A DNA stretch of 64,000 bases, from the NCBI RefSeq assembly GCF_016458825.1, contig NZ_CP066744.1:1113868-1177867 (forward strand), read 5' to 3'. Source of the stretch: Miniphocaeibacter halophilus (GTDB lineage: Bacteria; Bacillota; Clostridia; Tissierellales; Peptoniphilaceae). Of the stretch, positions 17,160 to 26,931 are shown one piece after another; within the stretch, counting starts at the first letter, position 1; each line of letters begins with the position of its first letter. The position numbers and the translations under genes are program-made. Below the pieces are notes generated by a model, which made no database searches, was not told where the DNA came from, and saw nothing but the letters and a program-made list of their open reading frames with translations.

Positions 17160-17804
17160 TCTCCTTGATAATTTAAAGCTAAGTAATTTTGTAGAAATAA
17201 AAAAAGAAATAAGTAATAAAGACAAATATATGATTATTCCGGTAGTTATATAAAAGTAATTAGGTAGATTACTTATCCAATATAAAATACTTTCCATTTG
17301 GAAGTTACTTAAAATTAAATATAAAATTAAAACAAAAACAGAAACTATAAATAAATTAATTAAATGGCTTTTATTGGAAAAATTACTGATTAATCCTAAT
17401 GATAACAAAAGAATTCCTGTAACTATTGTTATTAAATAGGGATATAAATAAAGCTTTACAGTTCCATTTACAATTATTGCTAAGATTATACCAATTCCAA
17501 ATATTAAAGAATAAATACTTAAATACAAAAAAGCAGCTAAATACCTACTAAGAACTATTTTGCTTGTACTAATAGGAAAGGTTAAGGTACGCATAAAACT
17601 ATCTGTTTCTGAATTATCTTCAAACAAAGCCATAGGAATATAGGCAATTAAACTAAGTAAATATGCATTAATCAGCAGTGATGTAAAGGTTCCTTGAATA
17701 AAAAACACACTTAATGTTATAGTAAATATTATTGATGTTAATATGGATTTATTTAAAAGTTTTTTATTAACTGATAAATAATCATATAGTATTAATCCTT
17801 TCAT
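17157..17804 (-). CDS. ABC-2-type transporter permease
   Basis: This 215-residue protein has six hydrophobic segments. It begins MKGLILYDYLSV, like the short ABC-2 permeases that pair with GntR/YtrA-controlled ATPases in Firmicutes. Its ATG overlaps the end of the ATPase gene by 4 bases. It is expected to form the membrane channel of an exporter. Substrate is unknown; relatives are induced by cell-wall antibiotics or peptides. Confidence 0.85.
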   Translation of the reverse strand: MKGLILYDYLSVNKKLLNKSILTSIIFTITLSVFFIQGTFTSLLINAYLLSLIAYIPMALFEDNSETDSFMRTLTFPISTSKIVLSRYLAAFLYLSIYSLIFGIGIILAIIVNGTVKLYLYPYLITIVTGILLLSLGLISNFSNKSHLINLFIVSVFVLILYLILSNFQMESILYWISNLPNYFYITTGIIIYLSLLLISFFISTKLLSFKLSRR

Positions 17805-18661
17805 AAAACAATCCCCTTTCCAATAATTTTTATTATATCTTCAAAATAGGCTTTCTCAACTTTCATATCTGGAAAGTCCACAAGTAAATTTTCTTTTTTA
17901 TCTATAAGAAGTTTAAATTCAAATTTATATTCTTTATATGCTAGACAATAAGGTAGATAAGTATTTAATTCATTAATATCACAATAGGCTATAGCATATT
18001 GTTTATCGATATTATAGGTCATTTCATCTAAAAATACCTTTCCCTTGTGCAAAAAAATTAACTTATCTGCAATTTTATCTAAGTCTGAAATAATATGTGA
18101 TGAAATTAATACAGTATTGGTTTCGTCTTGAACAAATTCTAATAACAGGTTTAAAATATCATCTCTAATTAAGGGATCTAAGCCAGAAGTTGCCTCATCA
18201 AGCAAAAGTATTTTAGGTTTTGTAGCTAAAGCTAAAGCGAAATTTACCTTTACCTTCATTCCTTTTGAAAATGTATTAATTTGTTTGTTTTTAGGTAGCT
18301 TGAAATCATTTATTAATTTATAATAATAATTATTATCCCAATTACAATATAACCTTCCATAAACTTTACCATATTGCTCAATTGTTAATTTTTCATTTAA
18401 GTTAATACTATCGTAAATAATGTAAATAAAATTAAATAATTTATAGTTTCTAGGATTAATTATTTTTTCATTAATATAAATCTCTCCACTATCAGAATTG
18501 ATTAATTGCATAATTATTTTTAATAATGTTGTTTTTCCAGCTCCATTTTCTCCAATTATACCTGTTATATATCCTTTAGGTATATTTAGTGAAATAGAGT
18601 CTAAAGAAAAATCTTCATAATTTTTGTTAATATTTTTTAATTGGATTACATTATCCATCAA
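17801..18661 (-). CDS. ABC transporter ATP-binding protein
   Basis: This 286-residue ATPase has Walker A GENGAGKTT, signature FSKGMKVKVNFALALA, Walker B ILLLDEATSG and the H-loop SSHIISDLDKIAD. The signature reads SKGMK rather than SGGQ, as in the YtrB/BcrA exporter group. About 70 residues follow the nucleotide domain. The gene overlaps both the GntR gene and the permease gene. Confidence 0.9.
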   Translation of the reverse strand: MMDNVIQLKNINKNYEDFSLDSISLNIPKGYITGIIGENGAGKTTLLKIIMQLINSDSGEIYINEKIINPRNYKLFNFIYIIYDSINLNEKLTIEQYGKVYGRLYCNWDNNYYYKLINDFKLPKNKQINTFSKGMKVKVNFALALATKPKILLLDEATSGLDPLIRDDILNLLLEFVQDETNTVLISSHIISDLDKIADKLIFLHKGKVFLDEMTYNIDKQYAIAYCDINELNTYLPYCLAYKEYKFEFKLLIDKKENLLVDFPDMKVEKAYFEDIIKIIGKGIVL

Positions 18662-19037
18662 TATCTTCTCCTCTATAAAACTCTTTAACTAATTGTATTA
18701 AATATTCTTCTTTTATTTTGTATTGTTTTGCAAGTCTAACAGTTTCTTCCATTTTATCCTCCAATTCTTTATATTGTTCATCTAAAATAAAAGAAGTGTT
18801 GCTTTTTTTTACAAAAGTTCCTTTACCTACTATTGTTTCAATATGATTATCTTCTAATAGTTCTTCATATGCTTTTTGTGTTGTTATTACACTAACCTGT
18901 AATATTTTGGCTAATTCACGCATAGAAGGTAATTTATCTCCGGGTTTTAATTTATTATTGAGTATTAAATTTTTTATTTGTGAAGAAATCTGTTCATATA
19001 TAGGTTTAGGGGAATGCTTACTAATATGTATTTTCAT
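18651..19037 (-). CDS. GntR-family (YtrA-type) regulator
   Basis: From the ATG at 19037 (AGGAGG six bases upstream) the product is 128 residues: an N-terminal winged helix (KPIYEQISSQIKNLIL, LPSMRELAKILQVS, GKGTFV) and a short C-terminal dimerisation tail of about 50 residues. This length is the YtrA subfamily, which represses its own ABC exporter operon. A longer frame to 19091 has no ribosome site. It overlaps the ATPase gene by 11 bases. Confidence 0.9.
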   Translation of the reverse strand: MKIHISKHSPKPIYEQISSQIKNLILNNKLKPGDKLPSMRELAKILQVSVITTQKAYEELLEDNHIETIVGKGTFVKKSNTSFILDEQYKELEDKMEETVRLAKQYKIKEEYLIQLVKEFYRGEDIDG

Positions 19038-19069
19038 TTTTCCTCCTAGCAAACTACAAGTGTACTTAA

Positions 19070-19092
19070 GTGTATATGTCAGTATATACATT
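19070..19092 (-). promoter_or_regulatory. Candidate YtrA-type operator
   Basis: On the minus strand TGTATAT and ATATACA form an inverted repeat with a 6-base centre, about 40 bases before the GntR start. The position and dyad form suit autoregulation of the exporter operon. Confidence 0.45.
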
Positions 19093-19174
19093 ATAATATT
19101 TTAAAATTTTTTGTCAATATTAATATTTTCTAGGTATAAAATTATTCATTACTGCTAGTTATAAAAAATAAAAA

Positions 19175-19212
19175 ACCGGAATAAAATAGAAAGATTCCTA
19201 TTTTATTCCGGT
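19175..19212 (-). terminator. Terminator of the OpuC/EgtU-type operon
   Basis: ACCGGAATAAAATAG (19175-19189) pairs exactly with CTATTTTATTCCGGT (19198-19212). On the minus strand a T-run follows. Confidence 0.88.
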
Positions 19213-19266
19213 AATAATTATTGTTTTAATATACATTAAATAACAAGTCACATATGTTTTATTTAT

Positions 19267-20013
19267 TTATTCAAAATCTATATATTCGCCTAATAAATCT
19301 TTAATATATGAATTTTGCTGATTTTCTTTAATTTTTTCTGGTGTATCGTATTGTACAATATCTCCTTCTTGTAATATCATGATTTTAGTTCCTAGGCTTA
19401 AAGCTTCTCTTATATCATGTGTTACAAATACAATAGTTATACCTGTTTCATTATGAATTCTTTTTATTTCCTCTTGTAGCTGTTTTCTTGTTATTTCATC
19501 AACAGCACCAAAGGGTTCATCCATTAGTAAAATATCGGGATTTGCTGCTAAAGATCTAGCAATTCCTACTCTTTGTTGTTGACCTCCTGAAAGTTCATCA
19601 GGATATCTAGATAGCATATCTTTTTCTAGTCCTACAATATCCATCCATTTTTTTACAGTTTTCCTAGTTCTTTCCTTATCTCCTTTATTTAATAAGTTAG
19701 GAACATAGGATATATTCTTTTCAACTGTCATATGTGGAAAAAGTACAGAGCCTTGAATAGCATAGCCAATATTTCTCCTTAGCATTATCATATTTTCATT
19801 TGCAATATTTTTATTGTTTATGAAAATTTCACCGGAGTTTATAGGTATTAAACCATTTATCATCTTTAAAATAGTTGTTTTACCAGAACCAGAGCTACCT
19901 ATTAAGGTTACAAATTCACCTTTTTCTATACAGAAATTTAAATCTTGTATAAGTTTGTTTTCACCATAGAATTTATCTACATGTTTAAATTGAATATGGC
20001 AATTTTGTTCCAT
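19267..20013 (-). CDS. Quaternary-amine/betaine-type ABC importer ATPase
   Basis: This 248-residue ATPase has Walker A GSSGSGKTT, signature LSGGQQQRVGIARSLA, Walker B ILLMDEPFGAVD and FVTHDIREAL. The DEPFGAVDEITRK stretch is typical of OpuCA/ProV/OsmV. The CBS domains found at the C-terminus of OpuCA and ProV are missing, since the protein ends about 15 residues after the nucleotide domain. It lies 20 bases after the permease-binding-protein fusion. Confidence 0.88.
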   Translation of the reverse strand: MEQNCHIQFKHVDKFYGENKLIQDLNFCIEKGEFVTLIGSSGSGKTTILKMINGLIPINSGEIFINNKNIANENMIMLRRNIGYAIQGSVLFPHMTVEKNISYVPNLLNKGDKERTRKTVKKWMDIVGLEKDMLSRYPDELSGGQQQRVGIARSLAANPDILLMDEPFGAVDEITRKQLQEEIKRIHNETGITIVFVTHDIREALSLGTKIMILQEGDIVQYDTPEKIKENQQNSYIKDLLGEYIDFE

Positions 20014-20033
20014 TATATTAACCTTTCTATTAT

Positions 20034-21560
20034 TTATTTAAGTAATCCCTTTTCTTCCAAAAATGTTTTAGCCACTACTTTTGGATCCTGTCCTTCGCTT
20101 TCAACAAGATAATTTAAGTTTGCCATTTCGGCTTCACTTATTAAATTATCGGTTTTAGATATAATATCCTTAAGTTCAGGATGTTTTTCTAAAACTTCAT
20201 TTCTTACAACATTACCGCATATATATGAAGGATAGAAACCCTTATCATCTTCAAGGACTACAACATTAGCCTTACTTAGTTGCCCGTCAGTAGTGAATAT
20301 ATTCATTACATTGATTTCCTTTTGTTCCATTGCTTTGTGTTTTAATCCAATGTCAATATCTACTACTTTTTCGAAATTAAATCCATATAATTCGCTTAAA
20401 GCATCGTAGCCATCTTCTCTTTCAAAGAAATCATACTCTGCTCCAAAAACTAAATCAGGTGTATACTTTGCTAAATCAGAATAGGTTTTAATATTATGTT
20501 CTTCAGCAATATCCTTATCTACTACAAGGCCAAAAGTATTGTTGAAGCCATACATTCCCAACCATTGCATATTGAATTTATCATTATATTCCTTTTGCAT
20601 TTCTTCAAACATACTTTCGTCATAAATTCCATCTTGTTTCAGTACAACATTCCATCCAGTTCCTGTATATTCCGGATAAATATCAAATTCTCCAGCTTCC
20701 ATAGCCGGTTGAATATTTGAAGTTCCTCCTCCAACTCCATGGGTAATATCCACTTCTAAATTGGATTCATCTTCAATTAAGTATTTAAGCATTTCACCCA
20801 TTATCTGTTGTTCGGTCATTGGTTTTGTTGCAACATGAATTTTTTCTTTTTTCATAGGAAAAGCTACTAAAGTAACTAAAGTTACAATACCAATAGCTAA
20901 TACTGCTAAAACAGGTACAAGTTTTTTCCTACTTCTATTATTTACATATTTCTCCAATCTACCTAGTATAAAATCTAAAACAAAGGCTAAAATAGCAATT
21001 AGTAAACTTCCAGCTATGGTCATAGCCATATTGTTTGTAGTTATACCCCTATAAATAGCAACACCTAATCCACCTGCTCCAATGAAAGATGCAATACCCG
21101 TTAAGGCTATGGTCATAATAACCATATTTCTTAATCCTGACATTATTACAGGAAAAGCAAGGGGCAATTGTATCTTATAAAGTATTTGAAAATCTGTACT
21201 TCCCATGCCTCTTGCAGCTTCAATTATATTATCGTCTATATTGGTTATTCCTGTATGGGTACTTCTAACCATCGGTAGTAAAGCATACACTATTAAAGCA
21301 ATAATAGCTGTTTTATTACCTATTCCTGAAAAAGGAATTAATAATCCCAACAAGGATATTGATGGAATAGTATATATAATATTAATAAACATTAAGACGA
21401 ATTCAGATGCTCCTTTGTATTCGCTTATTAAAATTCCTATTATTAAACCTATAAGACCGGCTATTAATATAGCAATAATAGAAATTGTTAAATGTTCTAA
21501 TATTAGTTCAATATAAAAATCTGAGCGAGTCATTAATGACTCCCACACTTGAGAAATCAA
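20034..21560 (-). CDS. Fused ABC permease and substrate-binding protein (OpuC/EgtU type)
   Basis: The 508-residue product has two parts. Residues 1-210 are a MetI/OpuCB-like permease with five or six helices and the EAARGMGSTDFQI coupling loop. Residues about 235-508 are an OpuAC-like binding domain (GVGGGTSNIQPAMEAGEFDIYPEYTGTGW) joined through a further helix, so the binding domain faces outside. Such fusions transport betaine, choline or carnitine; in streptococci a similar fused protein, EgtU, takes up ergothioneine. The start is a TTG with AAGGAGG five bases upstream. Substrate cannot be decided here. Confidence 0.9.
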   Translation of the reverse strand: MISQVWESLMTRSDFYIELILEHLTISIIAILIAGLIGLIIGILISEYKGASEFVLMFINIIYTIPSISLLGLLIPFSGIGNKTAIIALIVYALLPMVRSTHTGITNIDDNIIEAARGMGSTDFQILYKIQLPLAFPVIMSGLRNMVIMTIALTGIASFIGAGGLGVAIYRGITTNNMAMTIAGSLLIAILAFVLDFILGRLEKYVNNRSRKKLVPVLAVLAIGIVTLVTLVAFPMKKEKIHVATKPMTEQQIMGEMLKYLIEDESNLEVDITHGVGGGTSNIQPAMEAGEFDIYPEYTGTGWNVVLKQDGIYDESMFEEMQKEYNDKFNMQWLGMYGFNNTFGLVVDKDIAEEHNIKTYSDLAKYTPDLVFGAEYDFFEREDGYDALSELYGFNFEKVVDIDIGLKHKAMEQKEINVMNIFTTDGQLSKANVVVLEDDKGFYPSYICGNVVRNEVLEKHPELKDIISKTDNLISEAEMANLNYLVESEGQDPKVVAKTFLEEKGLLK

Positions 21561-21691
21561 TACAACCTCCTTTTACATATATTGTGTTATAATTAATGTA
21601 TATTAATAATATAGATATATATAAATTTAATTTATACATATTATTAATATATATACCATAAAATAATATAATAAATCAATGAGGTGATTAT

Positions 21692-22600
21692 ATGAAAAAG
21701 TTACAAAAGTATAGTAGTTGGAGAGATACCAATATTACCATGCACATGATTCTACAAATGATGGGAAAAACGAAGTTGGAAAAAATGTCCCCACAACCGG
21801 AATGGAATCAATCTTTACTTAATATTACAGCCGTAGGTTTTACAACAGGCCTTATTAATGATCATGGCTATAGTTTTGAAGTTCAACTTAACTTACACGA
21901 AGGAAGTGTTAAGGCAATTTGTACAAGTGGAAAAACAGCTAAATTTCTATTAAGGGATAATGCTTCAGTTGCAGATTATTATGAGGATTATTTAAAAATT
22001 CTAGATAGTATAGGACATCCTGTTAAAATTTATCCAGTACCTCAAGAAGTATTTTTTACAACACCTTTCAATGAGCAAACAAATAAAATAGATTTTGACA
22101 GACGAAGCGCCTTAAATTATTTTGAAATATGTGTCTTAGTAAGAAATGCACTTTTAGATTTTGCGTCTGCATATAGAGGTAAAAAAATATTACCTGCCTT
22201 GTTCTGGGGAACATTTGATATGACTACGGTTTTATTTGCAGGTGAAGAAAAACCGTTTACAGGAGAAGGAATCATAGAAAAAGTTGCATTTAATGAACAA
22301 TTTGTAGAATTTGGTTTCTGGCCAGGAGATGAGAGTTTCGATGATCCTAGTCTGTTTATTCTTGCTTATCCATTCTTGGAAAAAGATATTAGCGACCTAC
22401 CAATAGAACCAAAAGAAGCATATTATAGTCCTGAAAAAGCTGAGTATTTCTTATTATTAGAGGACATACTAAAATATGATGATCCATCAAAAGTAATAGT
22501 GGAGTTCTGTATAAAAGCTTTACAAAATATAGCAGAAGTTGAAAATTGGCCAAATAAAGAATGGCTTTTAACTCCTTTTGATATAGAAAAATTCAAATAA
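21692..22600 (+). CDS. DUF5996 family protein
   Basis: This 302-residue soluble protein matches DUF5996 by its opening (WRDTNITMHMILQMMGKTKL), the TAVGFTTGLI strand, the VADYYEDYLKIL segment and a late FWGTFDMTTVLF motif. Function of the family is unknown. GAGGTGAT precedes the ATG. It diverges from the OpuC/EgtU-type operon across 130 AT-rich bases and has its own terminator. Confidence 0.78.
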   Translation: MKKLQKYSSWRDTNITMHMILQMMGKTKLEKMSPQPEWNQSLLNITAVGFTTGLINDHGYSFEVQLNLHEGSVKAICTSGKTAKFLLRDNASVADYYEDYLKILDSIGHPVKIYPVPQEVFFTTPFNEQTNKIDFDRRSALNYFEICVLVRNALLDFASAYRGKKILPALFWGTFDMTTVLFAGEEKPFTGEGIIEKVAFNEQFVEFGFWPGDESFDDPSLFILAYPFLEKDISDLPIEPKEAYYSPEKAEYFLLLEDILKYDDPSKVIVEFCIKALQNIAEVENWPNKEWLLTPFDIEKFK

Positions 22601-22622
22601 GAGATTAATTAGTAAGAAAACT

Positions 22623-22663
22623 AAAATCATCTAAGGTTATTGTTAATAACTTTAGATGATTTT
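22623..22663 (+). terminator. Terminator of the DUF5996 gene
   Basis: Arms 22623-22641 and 22645-22663 (AAATCATCTAAGG with its complement) pair with one wobble and are followed by a T-rich run. Confidence 0.85.
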
Positions 22664-23070
22664 TTATTTTGTCTTTAAAAAAACAACTATAATGATAATA
22701 TATTTTATTAAAAACACTTTTTATTTAGCTATTTGAAGAATAGGATACTAAAAGATTTTATATAATTAGTGATTTAATAACTTTCAGTTATTGTAATTAG
22801 AAAAGTAATAGTTTAAGAATCGGATTGATTGTTAATTAATTAACTATTTAACCAAGAAAGTAACTAGATGAAGATAAATAGTATAAGTAATAATATACTC
22901 AGACTTAATCTATTTTTTAATAAAGATTAATTTACAACAAAATAGAATTTTTTGACTAGGATTTATAGAAAAACTTGAATAAATATTGAAATTATAAATA
23001 TAAATATTATAATATTATAGGGGAGTTGTATTTACAACATTTTAATTTAGGATAATTAATAAAAAGGAGA
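22664..23070. other. Intergenic stretch without recognised genes
   Basis: About 400 AT-rich bases with stops in all frames. Several TATAAT-like boxes occur near 23000-23030 and probably include the promoter of the next gene. Nothing else is recognisable. Confidence 0.5.
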
Positions 23071-23076
23071 ATGTAT

Positions 23077-23637
23077 ATGAAAAAATTTAATGAATTTGAT
23101 TTAGGAGAAAAAATTGTAATAATATCATCGATTATAGGTGTAATATCTTTATTTATGCCTTGGGTAGATATGGGATTTGCCAAAACCAGTGGTTTTCAAC
23201 AACAGGGTTTTATATTTCTTATATTTTTTATCTACCCAGTTTATAAAATTCTTAAGGGAGAAAAATATAATAAGATTATAGGTATTACCCTAGGAATACT
23301 TAGCATTGTTCTATCTATTATGTATAATAAGAGCAAAACCGTTGATTTTTTTGGTGAATCAGCAAACTTTTCAGGTACAGGAATGTATATTTTTATATTT
23401 TCAGCTATAGGATTTACCATAGGTAATGCATTAGTTAAGGGAACCATTAAAAAAGAAGAATTAAATAAGGATTTTGAAGAAGTTAAGTCCTATGTTAAAA
23501 AAGCCGGTGATAAAATAGGTGAGGAAGTAAGTAAATTAAAAGAAGAACAAACTACAAAGGAAGAAGATAAAATAGAAAAAGATAATTTAAATGAAAATAA
23601 ACAAGAAAAAGATAATTCAGATAATACAGATGAATAG
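23077..23637 (+). CDS. Membrane protein with acidic/basic coiled tail
   Basis: From the ATG at 23077 (AAGGAG seven bases upstream; the ATG at 23071 is too close to that site) the product is 186 residues. It has four hydrophobic segments in the first 125 residues and a long charged tail rich in K, E, D and N (EEVKSYVKKAGDKIGEEV onward) that looks helical. No family was recognised. It may be an envelope stress protein by form, but this is a guess. Confidence 0.65.
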   Translation: MKKFNEFDLGEKIVIISSIIGVISLFMPWVDMGFAKTSGFQQQGFIFLIFFIYPVYKILKGEKYNKIIGITLGILSIVLSIMYNKSKTVDFFGESANFSGTGMYIFIFSAIGFTIGNALVKGTIKKEELNKDFEEVKSYVKKAGDKIGEEVSKLKEEQTTKEEDKIEKDNLNENKQEKDNSDNTDE

Positions 23638-23653
23638 AATATTATGATTAATA

Positions 23654-23703
23654 AAAAACCTAGTATGCAATATATAATTAATAAAACAACATACTAGGTT
23701 TTT
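23654..23703 (+). terminator. Terminator hairpin
   Basis: AAAAACCTAGTATG (23654-23667) pairs with CATACTAGGTTTTT (23690-23703) across a 22-base AT-rich loop, ending the upstream membrane-protein gene. Confidence 0.8.
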
Positions 23704-23898
23704 AGATTTAAATGTTGATTGGCATCATTAAAGATTAATATACAATAATATATGAAGTTGCTTATTTTTTAAAATAGCTTGTTAATTACAATAGATCATA
23801 TTTCAGAATAATTCTTATTAGAATATTAATATAGTCAATACATTATTAAGCAAGAAAGAAATACAGTTCAAGCTCAGAGTTTTGAACCATGTTTTTTA

Positions 23899-25155
23899 CT
23901 ATTTTCTTTTTAAAAAAACATCTTCCTCATATTTCTTTATTATATTAAGCCATTCTGACTCTAATGGAACATTTGAAATATGACAATAATAATTCCATAC
24001 ATCGCCAAAAGGAAATGTTTTCAACTCTTCCATAATTGCTAATCTACTGGTAAAATCTTTTTTTTCTTCAAGCTCTACAAGGTAATCATTAGGCATAAGT
24101 AAAGCAAGTAATAAAGATTTTAACATATTTCTTGTTCCTATAACCAAAGCTGCAACCCTATTAATACTAGCATCAAAGAAATCTAAACCTATCAATACCT
24201 TGTCAATGGCATTATTTCTAACTATTTCTTTAGAAATTTCGTTTAGTTCATCATTTAAGATTATTACATGATCACTATCCCATCTAACAGGTCTGCTAAC
24301 ATGGAGAGCAAGCTTATCCTTAAATAAAAGCATGGATGAGATTTTGTCTGAAATATATTCAGTAGGATGGAAATGACCAGCATCTAATAAATATAATACA
24401 CTCTTCCCATTGGTATAATTCATATAAAATTCATGAGAACCTACTGTATAGGATTCAAGACCTATACCAAACAACTTAGATTCTACAGAATCAATAATAT
24501 ATTTAGGATTAAGATTTATAGAAAAAATTTCATCTAAAGATTTCTTCAATCTTTTTCTTGGTCCTAATCTATCAGCGGGAATATCTTTAGAGCCATCAGG
24601 TATCCAAATATTTGTAAGACATTGATCGTTTAGTTTTTTTCCTATATATTCACCTATTTTTCTACATGATATACAATGCTCTATCCAAAAATCTCTAATG
24701 GAGTTATCAATACTAGATAATGTACCATTATCAGCTAAGGGGTGAGAAAATAGTGTTGGATTAAAATCTAAACCTAAATTATTTGATTTTGCCCAATTTA
24801 TCCAATTATCAAAAAGTTCTGGTACTATTTTATTTCTTTCAATTTTTTCTCCATTGCTTTCAGCATAAATTGCATGTAAGTTAATTTTATGATTACCAGG
24901 TATTTGTTTCAAGGCTACCTCAAGATCACTTCGCAATTCTTCCGGATTTCTAGGTACTCCGGGATAGTTTCCAGTTACATCTATTCCTCCACTTAAATTA
25001 TTGCCATTATTTTCAAAACCTCTTATATCATCACCTTGCCAACAATTAATAGATATTCTAATTTTTTTTAATTTTTTTAAACAAGACTCTAAATCTATAT
25101 TATATTTACTATAACAAACTTTAGCTTCTTCATATCTTTGTAAAACATTATTCAT
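23899..25155 (-). CDS. rhaA: L-rhamnose isomerase
   Basis: This 418-residue protein converts L-rhamnose to L-rhamnulose. Family signatures include [51 protein letters not shown] and [10 protein letters not shown], the last with metal ligands. Length is normal. It diverges from the rest of the rhamnose genes across 262 bases that hold CG-centred palindromes. Its ATG lies downstream of one of these (25225-25238), so the shared LacI-type regulator probably controls it. Confidence 0.95.
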   Translation of the reverse strand: MNNVLQRYEEAKVCYSKYNIDLESCLKKLKKIRISINCWQGDDIRGFENNGNNLSGGIDVTGNYPGVPRNPEELRSDLEVALKQIPGNHKINLHAIYAESNGEKIERNKIVPELFDNWINWAKSNNLGLDFNPTLFSHPLADNGTLSSIDNSIRDFWIEHCISCRKIGEYIGKKLNDQCLTNIWIPDGSKDIPADRLGPRKRLKKSLDEIFSINLNPKYIIDSVESKLFGIGLESYTVGSHEFYMNYTNGKSVLYLLDAGHFHPTEYISDKISSMLLFKDKLALHVSRPVRWDSDHVIILNDELNEISKEIVRNNAIDKVLIGLDFFDASINRVAALVIGTRNMLKSLLLALLMPNDYLVELEEKKDFTSRLAIMEELKTFPFGDVWNYYCHISNVPLESEWLNIIKKYEEDVFLKRK

Positions 25156-25224
25156 ACTTTATCTCCTGAAAATTTATTATTTAGAATTATAGTAATTTAA
25201 TAATACAATATTTATGCAAAAATG

Positions 25225-25238
25225 TAAAATCGATTTTA
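25225..25238. promoter_or_regulatory. Candidate LacI-type operator for rhaA
   Basis: TAAAATCGATTTTA is a perfect 14-base palindrome with a central CG, the usual centre of LacI-family operators. It lies 70 bases before rhaA and shares AAATCGATTT with the operator at 25353. Confidence 0.6.
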
Positions 25239-25315
25239 TAAAATGTAAGTATATTCAATGATTACAAATAATAAAGATTAAATAGATAAACTGTAAATAT
25301 AAATAATGGTATCGC

Positions 25316-25344
25316 TTGACAAATTTTAAAATAAAAGTTAAAAT
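25316..25344 (+). promoter_or_regulatory. Sigma-A promoter of the rhamnose operon
   Basis: TTGACA (25316-25321), a 17-base spacer and TAAAAT (25339-25344) form a near-consensus promoter. An inverted repeat follows immediately downstream, where a bound repressor would block transcription. Confidence 0.75.
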
Positions 25345-25352
25345 CTAATTAA

Positions 25353-25378
25353 ATCGATTTCATTAAAATGAAATCGAT
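25353..25378. promoter_or_regulatory. Operator of the rhamnose operon
   Basis: ATCGATTTCATT (25353-25364) and AATGAAATCGAT (25367-25378) form a perfect inverted repeat with a 2-base centre, just after the -10 box. Each half also contains ATCGAT, and AAATCGATTT at 25351-25360 repeats the motif found before rhaA. The LacI-type gene of this locus is the likely ligand-responsive binder. Confidence 0.65.
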
Positions 25379-25417
25379 GCTTAGGATTATAGTAAATAAC
25401 AATTTTGGAGGAGTAGA

Positions 25418-26872
25418 ATGAAAAAAAATATTACATTAGGTAAACAGTTTACTGCTGTAGGAATATTTTTATTAGTAATAATATTGGGTTTGTTTTTACC
25501 AATATTAAAAGGAAATCCAGATGCGGCTTTAGATATTGAAACTATAATGTTCATATCTGCCTCATGTATTTCTGTGTTTATTTTATTAACTACAAATATT
25601 TCATGGGATGAATTATTTAAATCTATGACAAAATCTATAAGTGATGCTTTACCCGGTTTATTAATACTTATAGTAATAGGACCATTGATAGCAGGATTTA
25701 TAATGAGTGGTCTAATGCCTATGTTGGTTTATTATGGAATAAAGATTATAGATCCAAAATTTATTTATGCTATTTCTTTGATCTTAGCAGCGTTGTTTTC
25801 CATATTTACTGGTACTTCATGGGGGTCGGCTGCAACAATTGGAGTTGTGGCAATGGGAATAGGGAATGCTATTGGAGCTAGGCCAGAAATTGTGGCAGGT
25901 GCAGTAATAGGCGGTGCTTATTTCGGAGATAAATTATCACCTTTATCTGATACTACTAATATGGCTGCTATAGCTTCGAAAGTCGATCTTTATGATCATG
26001 TAGGTTCTATGTTATGGACGACAGTACCCTCAACAATTATTTCGTTAATTGTATTTACCATAGCCGGGTTTGTGTTTCCTGCAACGGCTGGAAGTATCAA
26101 TGATCCAAGGGTTACAACTATACTTAATGATTTAAGCGGAATGTTCAATTTTAATATTTTATTGATAATACCATTACTGATTGTATTAATTGGTTCTGCA
26201 ATGAGAAAGCCAGTTTTACCTGTTATGGTTGTAGGTGCTTTTATATCTTTTGTATTTGCATTTATATTTCAGAACTTTACTTTTACTAATATTTTAGATG
26301 GTTTACATAGTGGGTTTAAACTAGAAATGGTAGACTGGTTTAAATATTCATTGCCTGTTAAAGGTGAAGCATATATTATAGGTTTTTTTGAAAAAGGTGG
26401 ATTTTGGGAGTTGGGAAATCTAATACCGATCTCAACATCTATTCTAGCAACAGTAGGGACTCTTAATTCTATAAACGCAATGCCAGCAGTGGCAAATGTA
26501 ATCTTTGGCAAGGTTAAAACAAGAGCTGCAATAATAATATCTTCTCTAGTTACAGCAATTGCCATGATTGGTATTACTTCAAATGGAATAGCATGCAGTT
26601 TTGTAACAGCTGATATTTTTGGAGAAAAATATGATGAAAATGGAATTAGTCGAAAGGTTTTATCAAGAACAACCGAGGATGCAGGTACTATGTTAGAGGT
26701 TTTATTCCCATGGACTCCAGCAGCAATATTTTTTGTTCAGACTTTAGGCATAAGTACAATAGATTATATTCCTTGGGCAATACTAAATTGGATTACTCCT
26801 GTAGTGGCAATATTTTTAGCTGTATCAGGAATCGGGACATATAAAAATGAAAAAAAGAAAATTAACAAATAA
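25418..26872 (+). CDS. NhaC-family transporter in the rhamnose locus
   Basis: This 484-residue membrane protein has 11 or 12 hydrophobic segments and NhaC signatures such as FTGTSWGSAATIGVVAMG and GGAYFGDKLSPLSDTTN. The family is annotated as Na+/H+ antiporters, but members near catabolic genes may carry the substrate, as malate-lactate antiporters do. No other sugar transporter lies in this locus. It is the first gene after the operator, so rhamnose or rhamnoside import is a fair inference. TTTTGGAGGAG precedes the ATG. Confidence 0.85.
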   Translation: MKKNITLGKQFTAVGIFLLVIILGLFLPILKGNPDAALDIETIMFISASCISVFILLTTNISWDELFKSMTKSISDALPGLLILIVIGPLIAGFIMSGLMPMLVYYGIKIIDPKFIYAISLILAALFSIFTGTSWGSAATIGVVAMGIGNAIGARPEIVAGAVIGGAYFGDKLSPLSDTTNMAAIASKVDLYDHVGSMLWTTVPSTIISLIVFTIAGFVFPATAGSINDPRVTTILNDLSGMFNFNILLIIPLLIVLIGSAMRKPVLPVMVVGAFISFVFAFIFQNFTFTNILDGLHSGFKLEMVDWFKYSLPVKGEAYIIGFFEKGGFWELGNLIPISTSILATVGTLNSINAMPAVANVIFGKVKTRAAIIISSLVTAIAMIGITSNGIACSFVTADIFGEKYDENGISRKVLSRTTEDAGTMLEVLFPWTPAAIFFVQTLGISTIDYIPWAILNWITPVVAIFLAVSGIGTYKNEKKKINK

Positions 26873-26931
26873 TAGTTCATATTAGTTTGATATAATAACA
26901 TGTGAACAACTAATTAGTGGAGGTAATATCA

